Shown here in pieces: positions 51,886 to 59,282 of a stretch of 64,000 bases of DNA. The DNA is from Candidatus Epulonipiscium sp. (lineage in GTDB: Bacteria > Bacillota_A > Clostridia > Lachnospirales > Cellulosilyticaceae): positions 7,338 to 71,337 of the forward strand of contig DUUM01000314.1 of NCBI GenBank assembly GCA_012841565.1. The letters are read 5' to 3'. The notes below the pieces were generated by a model, which saw only the letters and a program-made list of their open reading frames with translations, was not told the origin of the DNA and ran no database searches. Position 1 is the first letter of the stretch. Every line of letters begins with the position of its first letter. The translations under genes and the position numbers were made by a program.

Positions 51886-53571
51886 CTATAGTTCATATGT
51901 AACTCTGAGCATTTCATGAACTGTTGTATTACCTTCTAGTACATTCCAACGTGTATTCTCTTGTAATGTACGCATTCCTGCTTTAATTGCTTTCTTGCGA
52001 AGTTCTTCAGATGTTTGTTTATTCTTAGATATAAAATCTTGCATATGCATATCTATGACAAAAACCTCGTGAACTGCAAATCTGCCCTCATATCCTGATT
52101 GATTACAGCTTTGACATCCTTTACCTATATAAAGTGTCGCATCTAGCGGTATCTGTGTTAGGTGATGCTCTTCCATGGTTATTATATATATTTCCTTGCA
52201 ATTTTTACATATTCTTCTGACTAACCTCTGAGCAATAACGCCTCTAACTGAAGAACCAATCATATAAGGTTGTGATCCCATATCGATTAATCGATTAATA
52301 GAACTTGTTGCATCATTGGTATGTAATGTACTCATAACAAGATGCCCTGTAATAGCTGACCGTATTGCAATTTCACTGGTTTCTAAATCACGCATTTCTC
52401 CTACCATAATAACATCAGGATCTTGTCTCAAGATAGACCGGAGTGCATTCGCAAATGTAAGACCAGCCCTTACATTAACTGCCACTTGGCTAATCCCTTC
52501 TATCATGTTTTCTACTGGGTCCTCTACTGTTATAATATTAATACTGGGGTCATTTATCTCTCTAAGGGCGGTTGCAAGTGTTGTGGATTTACCACTTCCC
52601 GTAGGACCTGTCACTAAAATGATGCCATTGGGCACTTTGAGTAAGGCTCTCACCTTAGCCTCATCTGTTGGGTAAAATCCTAGTTGATTTATGGCTAGTC
52701 TCATCCCTGTACGATAAAGAATCCGAATAACGACTTTTTCACCATGAATGGTTGGCAGTACACTTATCCTTAAGTCTAATTCTTGTTCATCTTTTATCAT
52801 GGCTATTCTTCCATCTTGGGGAAGGCGTCGTTCTGATATATCTAGGTTTGATAAAATCTTAATTCTTGCCGTAATGGCGTTCATTGCACTTATATCTGTT
52901 CTTAGCAACTCTGTCATTTGACCATCTATCCTGAGCCGTATGCGTATGTATGTTTCAGATGGTTCAATATGAATATCTGATGCACCTCTAGAAATGGCCT
53001 GGTGAAAAACCGTATCTACGAATTTAACAATTGGAGAATCTGTAATATCCTCCGTCTCTCCTTCTTTCATTTTATTTGTCGCTATTTTAATGTTATTGGA
53101 CTCAATCTGAAACTGCTCTGCAATCTTTTGAGTTTTACCTGCACTGTAAACCCTATCAATGGTCCTACTAATATCAGCAGTGGTAGCCATCATTGGAATA
53201 ATCTCCATTTTTGTAATAAGTTCTAAATCGCCAATAGCAAATATATTAAGCGGATCACTCATAGCAACATGTAATGTATTATTTTCACTTCGAATAGGTA
53301 TCATCATATACCTTTTTGCCAGTGTTTCATTAATAAGGGAAGTGGCTTTAGGATCTAACCAATACCTTGTCAGATCCACATAGGGAATTCCTAGTTGAAA
53401 TTCTAAAACCTCAAGCATATCTTGTTCTGAAATCCAACCCTTTTCAAGAAATACTGCTTCCAATTTTTCTCCTGTAGATTGCTGTATGCCTATTGCCGTA
53501 TCTAATTGATTTTGGGTAATCATGCCTGTATCTACTAATAAATCGCCCATTCTTTTTTCAGTATCTCTCAA
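51886..53571 (-). CDS. pilB: Type IV pilus extension ATPase PilB
   Basis: PilB powers pilus extension. It has an MshE/GspE N-domain (RMGDLLVDTGMITQNQLDTA), Walker A GPTGSGKSTTLA, the Asp and His boxes, Walker B DPDVIMVGEMRD and a zinc tetracysteine (CKNCKEIY; GCQSCNQSGYEGR). I take TTG 53571, as AGGTGA lies 5 bases upstream (561 aa). The ATG at 53598 gives 570 aa but has no site. No PilT retraction ATPase is in this window. Confidence 0.93.
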   Translation of the reverse strand: MRDTEKRMGDLLVDTGMITQNQLDTAIGIQQSTGEKLEAVFLEKGWISEQDMLEVLEFQLGIPYVDLTRYWLDPKATSLINETLAKRYMMIPIRSENNTLHVAMSDPLNIFAIGDLELITKMEIIPMMATTADISRTIDRVYSAGKTQKIAEQFQIESNNIKIATNKMKEGETEDITDSPIVKFVDTVFHQAISRGASDIHIEPSETYIRIRLRIDGQMTELLRTDISAMNAITARIKILSNLDISERRLPQDGRIAMIKDEQELDLRISVLPTIHGEKVVIRILYRTGMRLAINQLGFYPTDEAKVRALLKVPNGIILVTGPTGSGKSTTLATALREINDPSINIITVEDPVENMIEGISQVAVNVRAGLTFANALRSILRQDPDVIMVGEMRDLETSEIAIRSAITGHLVMSTLHTNDATSSINRLIDMGSQPYMIGSSVRGVIAQRLVRRICKNCKEIYIITMEEHHLTQIPLDATLYIGKGCQSCNQSGYEGRFAVHEVFVIDMHMQDFISKNKQTSEELRKKAIKAGMRTLQENTRWNVLEGNTTVHEMLRVTYEL

Positions 53572-53638
53572 GCCATTCACCTGCTTCATTTTTTGCATTT
53601 TATAACTTTATATAATTTTGTAACTAGCACATTGCGTC

Positions 53639-54520
53639 TTAGTTAATATTGGGAATCTTAATAAGCTCTAATTCATAAGATTCTAAGTCAAAGTTTATTG
53701 GTTCAGATGACCCACCTATATCTATGAAAGCATAAAGCTTATTTGACACAGTTATCTTTCCTTTCGCTGAATCTATGCCATGATTATACTTACTGATATT
53801 ATTTAATGTGGCAGCAGGCTTCATTTTGACATAAACGGCTATTGTATATATATTAGGCACCTTATTAGCACCCGTTAAATGACCTAGATTGATAGTTATC
53901 GTATTGTTTTCAACACTATAACTTGTTCCTCCTACGGTTTTAGTCTTATGCCCCTCTTTAAGTTTAACTTTTACATCACTCACAAAATCAAGTAATAAGG
54001 CCTTATTATTAGGAATCACCATAATCAGTTGCGCTCCATTCACCTGACTTTCCACTTTCATGGTCATCTTCATATTAGCCCAGGATAAGGGATGTACATA
54101 TCCATAACCTGCAATGGTAGGCTTAGATGGATTCCCTAATAAGGGATTCACAGTAATTTGAGAATATGCTTGTAAGCCATTTTCTTCTGCTGTAGCAGTA
54201 ATCATTGCTTGACCTTGTTTAAGGGCTACTACAATGCCATTTTCATTAACAGTAGCTACTGCTTCATCACTACTACTCCAGGTTACCTTTTTATTAACCA
54301 CATCATCGGGATCAAACATCACATTTAGGTGTAATGTTTGGGCGACTCGTAGTTCTGCTTCACTTAAATGAATACTAATTGCATTCATGTCAGGTGCATA
54401 ATCACTCTCTACTGCTTGTACTGTGTAAGGTGCTATTACTGATAATAAAAGATTCAGCATTATCGCTAATGCTATTAAAAATCTATAACTACCTAAATTG
54501 AGTCTTTTCTTATCTGTCAT
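53639..54520 (-). CDS. Secreted BIG2-domain protein heading the pilus operon
   Basis: A 293-aa protein with a signal peptide (FLIALAIMLNLLLSVIAPYTVQA), a bacterial Ig-like group 2 domain (about residues 45-125; VTWSSSDEAVATVNENGIVVALKQG) and a C-terminal beta domain (about 130-290). The latter may be cohesin-like (AVYVKMKPAATLNNI), but this is weak. It lies 67 bases before pilB under a good promoter, so it is probably exported with the pilus apparatus as a surface or adhesion factor. Confidence 0.82.
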   Translation of the reverse strand: MTDKKRLNLGSYRFLIALAIMLNLLLSVIAPYTVQAVESDYAPDMNAISIHLSEAELRVAQTLHLNVMFDPDDVVNKKVTWSSSDEAVATVNENGIVVALKQGQAMITATAEENGLQAYSQITVNPLLGNPSKPTIAGYGYVHPLSWANMKMTMKVESQVNGAQLIMVIPNNKALLLDFVSDVKVKLKEGHKTKTVGGTSYSVENNTITINLGHLTGANKVPNIYTIAVYVKMKPAATLNNISKYNHGIDSAKGKITVSNKLYAFIDIGGSSEPINFDLESYELELIKIPNIN

Positions 54521-54591
54521 TATTACCCACTCTCCTCTTTTCTATACAATAATGTCTTTATGCATTTCCCTAATTTGTTTATCTTTGCTAA

Positions 54592-54620
54592 ATTATAGCT
54601 TTTATGTAAAAACTAATCAA
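54592..54620 (-). promoter_or_regulatory. Promoter of the pilus cluster
   Basis: Minus strand TTGATT (54615-54620), 17 bases, TATAAT (54592-54597), about 70 bases before the BIG2 gene. Confidence 0.7.
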
Positions 54621-54693
54621 CTCTTATATGTAAACAATCCTCTATTAAGTGCGCCTATTTATTCCAATGTCTCACTAAAATCATAAAACAAAA

Positions 54694-54729
54694 GGGTAGA
54701 TACACACTCTGCTGAGTGTGTATCTACCC
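54694..54729 (-). terminator. Terminator of the NifU-like/GGGtGRT operon
   Basis: GGGTAGATACACACTC (54694-54709) pairs perfectly with 54714-54729, with loop TGCT. On the minus strand TTTTGTTTTAT follows. A second small hairpin GGCTAAC/GTTAGCC lies at 54738-54758. Confidence 0.92.
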
Positions 54730-54765
54730 GTAATATGGCTAACAAACTTATGTTAGCCTATTTTA

Positions 54766-55764
54766 TTATTTACATGCTTCTTCTATCGCTACTGCTACAG
54801 CAACTGTAGCACCAACCATTGGGTTGTTACCCATTCCAATAAGGCCCATCATTTCTACGTGAGCTGGTACTGAGGATGATCCTGCAAACTGAGCGTCAGA
54901 GTGCATTCTTCCCATTGTATCAGTCATTCCGTATGAAGCTGGTCCAGCTCCCATGTTGTCTGGGTGAAGTGTACGTCCTGTACCTCCGCCTGAGGCAACT
55001 GAGAAGAATTTCTTTCCTGCTTCTAAACGTTCTTTTTTGTATGTTCCTGCAACTGGATGTTGGAAACGAGTTGGGTTTGTTGAGTTACCTGTAATAGAAA
55101 CTCCTACCTCTTCAAGGTGCATAATTGCTACCCCTTCTCTAACATCATCCGCGCCGTAACAACGAACTTTAGCACGATCTCCTTTGGAGTACGCTTTTTC
55201 GCCTACTACTGTTGCTACACCTGTGTAGTAGTCAAATTTTGTATCTACGTATGTGAATCCGTTAATACGAGATATAATTTGAGCTGCATCTTTACCAAGT
55301 CCGTTTAGGATAACTTGTAAAGGTTGCTTACGCACTTTGTTTGCTGAGTTAGCAATACCAATTGCACCTTCTGCAGCAGCAAATGATTCGTGTCCTGCTA
55401 AGAATGCGAAACATGTTGTTTCTTCTCTTAGTAACATTGCTCCTAAGTTACCATGTCCAAGACCTACTTTGCGGTCTTCTGCAACGGAACCTGGGATGCA
55501 AAATGATTGTATACCAATACCGATAGCTTCTGCAGCATCTGCAGCTACTGTGCAACCTTTTTTAATTGCAATAGCAGCTCCTACTACATAAGCCCAGCTA
55601 GCATTTTCAAAAGCGATTGGTTGGATAGATTTTACTAAGTTGTAAACATCTAATCCTTTATCTTTACAGATTTTCTCAGCTTCTTCAATGTTTGCGATAC
55701 CGTATGTATTTAACGTTTCATTGATTTGTTTAATTCTTCTTTCATATGATTCAAATAATGGCAT
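54766..55764 (-). CDS. GGGtGRT protein
   Basis: A 332-aa protein of the family named for its GGGTGRT motif, here residues 259-265 (ASGGGTGRTLHPDNMGAG). It has no membrane segment; glycine-rich segments and Cys33, Cys71, Cys89, Cys118, Cys202 are seen. The function is not established. It lies 18 bases after a NifU-like scaffold gene, and the two are paired in many anaerobes, which suggests a joint role in metal-cluster assembly or a cluster enzyme. Strong promoter, good sites and a strong terminator suggest high expression. Confidence 0.9.
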   Translation of the reverse strand: MPLFESYERRIKQINETLNTYGIANIEEAEKICKDKGLDVYNLVKSIQPIAFENASWAYVVGAAIAIKKGCTVAADAAEAIGIGIQSFCIPGSVAEDRKVGLGHGNLGAMLLREETTCFAFLAGHESFAAAEGAIGIANSANKVRKQPLQVILNGLGKDAAQIISRINGFTYVDTKFDYYTGVATVVGEKAYSKGDRAKVRCYGADDVREGVAIMHLEEVGVSITGNSTNPTRFQHPVAGTYKKERLEAGKKFFSVASGGGTGRTLHPDNMGAGPASYGMTDTMGRMHSDAQFAGSSSVPAHVEMMGLIGMGNNPMVGATVAVAVAIEEACK

Positions 55765-55782
55765 TTTTACACCTCCTGATTA

Positions 55783-56475
55783 TTATTCTTGTCTTGGGTC
55801 AACTGTACGTACAGCGTCATCAAATCTTCCATATTGATTACTAGCAGCAATTAAAGCTTCGCCTGCTTCTTTACCTTTTTTAATAAGGTCCATCATGATT
55901 CCAAAATGTACAAATTTGTAACCAATGATTTCGTCATTTTCATCAAGTCCTAGCTCCGTTACATAACCTTCAGCAACTTCTAAGTATCTTGGTCCTTTAG
56001 CAGCTGTTGAGTACACTGTACCGACTTGTGATCTAAGTCCTTTACCTAAGTCCTCTAAACCTGCTCCTATTGGAAGTCCATCTTCTGAGAAAGCTGTTTG
56101 AGTTCTTCCGTAAACAATTTGAAGGAATAATTCTCTCATAGCTGTGTTAATTGCATCACATACTAAGTCTGAGTTTAATGCTTCTAGGATTGTTTTTCCT
56201 GTAATGATTTCTGATGCCATAGCTGCAGAGTGAGTCATTCCAGAACATCCGATTGTCTCAATAAGAGCCTCTTCTATAATTCCACCTTTTACATTGAGTG
56301 TTAGTTTACATGCTCCTTGTTGAGGTGCACACCAGCCTACTCCGTGTGTTAATCCACTTATATCTGTAACTTCTTTTGATTGTACCCATCTTCCTTCTTG
56401 AGGAATTGGTGCTGAGCCATGATTTGGGCCTTTAGCAATAGGACACATTTGTTCTACTTCGTGTGAGTATTTCAT
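55783..56475 (-). CDS. NifU/IscU-like iron-sulfur scaffold protein
   Basis: A 230-aa protein with a NifU N-terminal-like fold. Candidate cluster ligands are Cys49 (GWCAPQQ), Cys56 (GACKL) and Cys77 (TIGCSGMTHSAAMAS), with a further Cys11. It is longer than IscU (about 130 aa) and has a C-terminal extension (KFVHFGIMMDLIKKGKEA). No cysteine desulfurase gene is nearby. The partner is the GGGtGRT protein downstream. AAAGGAG precedes ATG 56475. Confidence 0.88.
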   Translation of the reverse strand: MKYSHEVEQMCPIAKGPNHGSAPIPQEGRWVQSKEVTDISGLTHGVGWCAPQQGACKLTLNVKGGIIEEALIETIGCSGMTHSAAMASEIITGKTILEALNSDLVCDAINTAMRELFLQIVYGRTQTAFSEDGLPIGAGLEDLGKGLRSQVGTVYSTAAKGPRYLEVAEGYVTELGLDENDEIIGYKFVHFGIMMDLIKKGKEAGEALIAASNQYGRFDDAVRTVDPRQE

Positions 56476-56522
56476 CGTGAATCTCCTTTCTTACCTAGTA
56501 TTTTAAAATCTAATCCTCTATC

Positions 56523-56551
56523 ATTTTATACGTTTGTTCATTTTGTGTCAA
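56523..56551 (-). promoter_or_regulatory. Strong promoter of the NifU-like/GGGtGRT operon
   Basis: Minus strand TTGACA (56546-56551), 17 bases, TAAAAT (56523-56528), close to consensus. Confidence 0.85.
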
Positions 56552-56655
56552 TACGATTAGGCACATTAACTAGTTTTTCGTCACTATACTAGGGATAAAC
56601 TTGTCTTATCTTAACTATTATGGTTACTTTTTCAATACACCTGACAATATATGTA

Positions 56656-57498
56656 TTATATTTTTTTAACTACTTTTATAACAAGAGTTAATAAATAACA
56701 TAGTGCCATGATAACCACAATGGTAGCTCCTGTTGCACTTCCTATATAATAAGATGCAATAAGTCCAACAATACCTGAAAATGTAGCGACCGCAATGGAT
56801 ATGATATGGTACTGCTTTATATTTTGCGCAAGGTTTCTTGATGTTGCGGCTGGAAGTATTAAAAAAGAATTAATAATTAAAAGACCTACCCACTGAATTG
56901 ATACGGTTACAATAATTGCAATAACCACGGTAAATAGAGTTTCAATTTTAAACACTGATATTCTTCTACTATTGGCAAGAGATTTATTCATACTAATAAT
57001 GACCAGTTGATTAAACAAGACAATCCAAAATAATAGTACGCTTAAAAATACCACCACTAATATGCCTATTTCTGAAGGCGTAATACTCAGCAAATCCCCT
57101 ATTAGAAAAGATGAATATTTAGCAAATCCCCCACCTCTTGAGAGGATGACCGTCCCTATGGCAATAGATGCTGATGAAAACACCCCTATAATTGTATCTG
57201 TAGACGATGTGCTGTTTTTATTGACGATTGAAATCAGAATGGCAAGGATCAGGGAAAATAAAAGCATCGCCCATAAAGGATTCCCGATTCCAAAGATAAC
57301 ACCAATAGCAATTCCCGTTAAGGTAGAGTGTCCGATAGCTTCTGAGAAAAAAGCGAGTTTATTATTGACCACCATTGTACTTAAAAGTCCAAATGTAGGC
57401 GCTACAAATAAAATAGCTAAAAACGCATTTTTCATAAAGCTAAAGCTAAGCCACTCAAAAGGTAATATTTGATCTAATATACTGTACCAAATCTGCAT
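56656..57498 (-). CDS. znuB: Zinc/manganese ABC transporter permease (ZnuB type)
   Basis: A 280-aa membrane protein with about eight helices, of the ABC-3 permease family (FVAPTFGLLSTMVVNNKLAF; SEAIGHSTLTGIAIG; LLIINSFLILPAATSRNLA). It forms the channel of the metal importer encoded with the ATPase (5-base gap) and binding lipoprotein. Zinc is likely from the binding protein's histidine loop. Confidence 0.93.
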   Translation of the reverse strand: MQIWYSILDQILPFEWLSFSFMKNAFLAILFVAPTFGLLSTMVVNNKLAFFSEAIGHSTLTGIAIGVIFGIGNPLWAMLLFSLILAILISIVNKNSTSSTDTIIGVFSSASIAIGTVILSRGGGFAKYSSFLIGDLLSITPSEIGILVVVFLSVLLFWIVLFNQLVIISMNKSLANSRRISVFKIETLFTVVIAIIVTVSIQWVGLLIINSFLILPAATSRNLAQNIKQYHIISIAVATFSGIVGLIASYYIGSATGATIVVIMALCYLLTLVIKVVKKI

Positions 57499-57502
57499 GT
57501 CT

Positions 57503-58243
57503 TTAATCTCCTATCCAAAATGTGCCCATGAGTTCTTTTGTCTTATTATGAGAAAAAACATAGTCTGGGGTACCTTCACACGCTATGCTCTGATTTAATA
57601 AAATCACCCGATCTGCGTACTTGGCTAGTAATTGTAAATCATGAGACACGAGTACAATTGCCATGTCGTAATCTTTTCTAAGCTGCGAAATTATCTTATA
57701 GAACATTTCGGTACCTGCTTGGTCAATTCCTGAGATGGGTTCATCTAATAATAATATGTTTGGCACTGGGCTTAAGGCTAAAGCTAATAATACCCGTTGA
57801 AGTTCTCCTCCTGAAAGAGCCCCTATCTTACGATCTATGGCATACCCCATATTGACTTTATCAAGAGTTTCCTCAATCTCGGTTATTGTTTTTTTACTAT
57901 GACCTAGCCATACAGGTCTTTTAGAAATACACGATGCAAATAGATCTGCTACACTCATTGGTGTAGCAAGATCGAAGTTTAATTGCTGAGGGACATAGCC
58001 TATAATTGGGTTTTCATGATTTTGTCCTGCTAGATTTAAAAACGTTAAGGTGCCTGTATGCTCAATCTCTCCCAAAACAGCCTTAAGCAGAGTTGTTTTC
58101 CCTGCGCCATTAGGTCCTATGATTGCCGTTAAATCCCCACAATGAAAATGGATATTAATATCCTTTAATATCTCCATCTTACCTTTTGTCACATTAAAGT
58201 TTTCGATTTTACTACAACATAATCCGCATATTCTTTCACTCAT
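57503..58243 (-). CDS. znuC: Zinc ABC transporter ATP-binding protein (ZnuC type)
   Basis: A 246-aa ABC ATPase with Walker A GPNGAGKTTLLKA, signature LSGGELQRVLLALAL and Walker B NILLLDEPISGID, then SHDLQLL. Cysteines near the N-terminus (RICGLCCSKI) are unusual but not unknown. Overlaps znuA by 4 bases (ATGA). Confidence 0.94.
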   Translation of the reverse strand: MSERICGLCCSKIENFNVTKGKMEILKDINIHFHCGDLTAIIGPNGAGKTTLLKAVLGEIEHTGTLTFLNLAGQNHENPIIGYVPQQLNFDLATPMSVADLFASCISKRPVWLGHSKKTITEIEETLDKVNMGYAIDRKIGALSGGELQRVLLALALSPVPNILLLDEPISGIDQAGTEMFYKIISQLRKDYDMAIVLVSHDLQLLAKYADRVILLNQSIACEGTPDYVFSHNKTKELMGTFWIGD

Positions 58244-59205
58244 CGTAGTGCCTCTTCTAATGTTTTTAGATTTTCTTTCATTGTGTTTATATAATCATCA
58301 TAATTTTCTTTTTGATCTTGATCTGTTTGGCCCGTCACGACTGGATCTAGTGTATATAAGGCTACATTTGCTTCTTTTGAAATTAGACTGGCTGACTTAC
58401 TGGTAAATTGAGGTTCTGCAAAGACAGCTTGAACATTAAATTCTATAATACTTTCGATGACTGCTGCTAGTTCTTTCGCACTTGGCTCAGATCCTGCCTC
58501 TGTTACGATTGTACCTACGATGTTTAGTCCAAATTCTTTAGCAAAGTAGGGAAACGCCTCATGGAAGGTTACGATATTTTTGTTTGGGATATCATCTAGG
58601 CTAGCATGCATCTCGTCTCTTAAAGTTTCTAATTTTCCAATATAGATATCAGCATTTTTCTCATATTGTTCTTTGTGCTCTGGGTCTAAAATAGCTAATT
58701 CTTTTGCTATTTGACTCACTTGTTCTATAGCCCCTGAAACGCCTACCCATACATGAGGGTTGAATTCATGGTGGTGCTCTTCTTCATTATTTTCACCATC
58801 ATCATGTTCATCATCATGGTGCTCTTCTTCTAATAATTCTATATGCTCACTTGCATCTATAATTGCCATTTGAGGTAATTGTGATAAAACCTTATCCATA
58901 AAACTTTCCATACCCCCGCCATTAATAACAAATATATCTGCCCTATTTAAAGTCTTCATATCATCTGGCGATATTTGATAATCATGTAAACATCCTGTTT
59001 GCGGCTGGGTCATATTAACAACTTCTATACCAGGTATATCTTTAGCTATATTGATGACATGAAGATATATAGGATAAAATGATGTTGTTATAGTAAGATT
59101 TTCTTTGTCTGGGCCATTATTACCTTGCGCTGGCTTAGCACATCCTACCACCATATATGAACTTATCAAAATAATGCTTATAAATAACATAAATCTTCGT
59201 TTCAC
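58240..59205 (-). CDS. znuA: Zinc-binding lipoprotein (ZnuA/AdcA type)
   Basis: A 321-aa cluster A-I substrate-binding protein with lipobox MVVGC (Cys22). A histidine- and acid-rich loop at roughly 125-150 (EEEHHDDEHDDGENNEEEHH) is typical of zinc importers. Metal ligands follow in HEFNPHVWVG, VTFHEAFPYF and LYTLDPV. Starts at GTG 59205 behind AGGGGGAT. It lies 36 bases after the M16 protease gene. I see no clear Zur box in this short gap. Confidence 0.93.
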   Translation of the reverse strand: MKRRFMLFISIILISSYMVVGCAKPAQGNNGPDKENLTITTSFYPIYLHVINIAKDIPGIEVVNMTQPQTGCLHDYQISPDDMKTLNRADIFVINGGGMESFMDKVLSQLPQMAIIDASEHIELLEEEHHDDEHDDGENNEEEHHHEFNPHVWVGVSGAIEQVSQIAKELAILDPEHKEQYEKNADIYIGKLETLRDEMHASLDDIPNKNIVTFHEAFPYFAKEFGLNIVGTIVTEAGSEPSAKELAAVIESIIEFNVQAVFAEPQFTSKSASLISKEANVALYTLDPVVTGQTDQDQKENYDDYINTMKENLKTLEEALR

Positions 59206-59241
59206 TTAAAATCCCCCTTTAATGTATTACAAACTCTCATC

Positions 59242-59282
59242 CTACCTACTTTGAAATGATTGAATTATATCAAAGTAGGTAG
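59242..59282 (-). repeat. Hairpin formed by the 3' end of the M16 protease gene
   Basis: CTACCTACTTTGA (59242-59254) is perfectly complementary to 59270-59282. It encodes the last residues and the TAG stop. No T tract follows, so it is not a classical terminator and may protect or modulate the message between the protease and znuA. Confidence 0.75.

Noticed and set aside
59206..59241. Zur operator before znuA
   Set aside because: The 36-base gap has no clear zinc-repressor palindrome; the nearby inverted repeat belongs to the end of the M16 gene.
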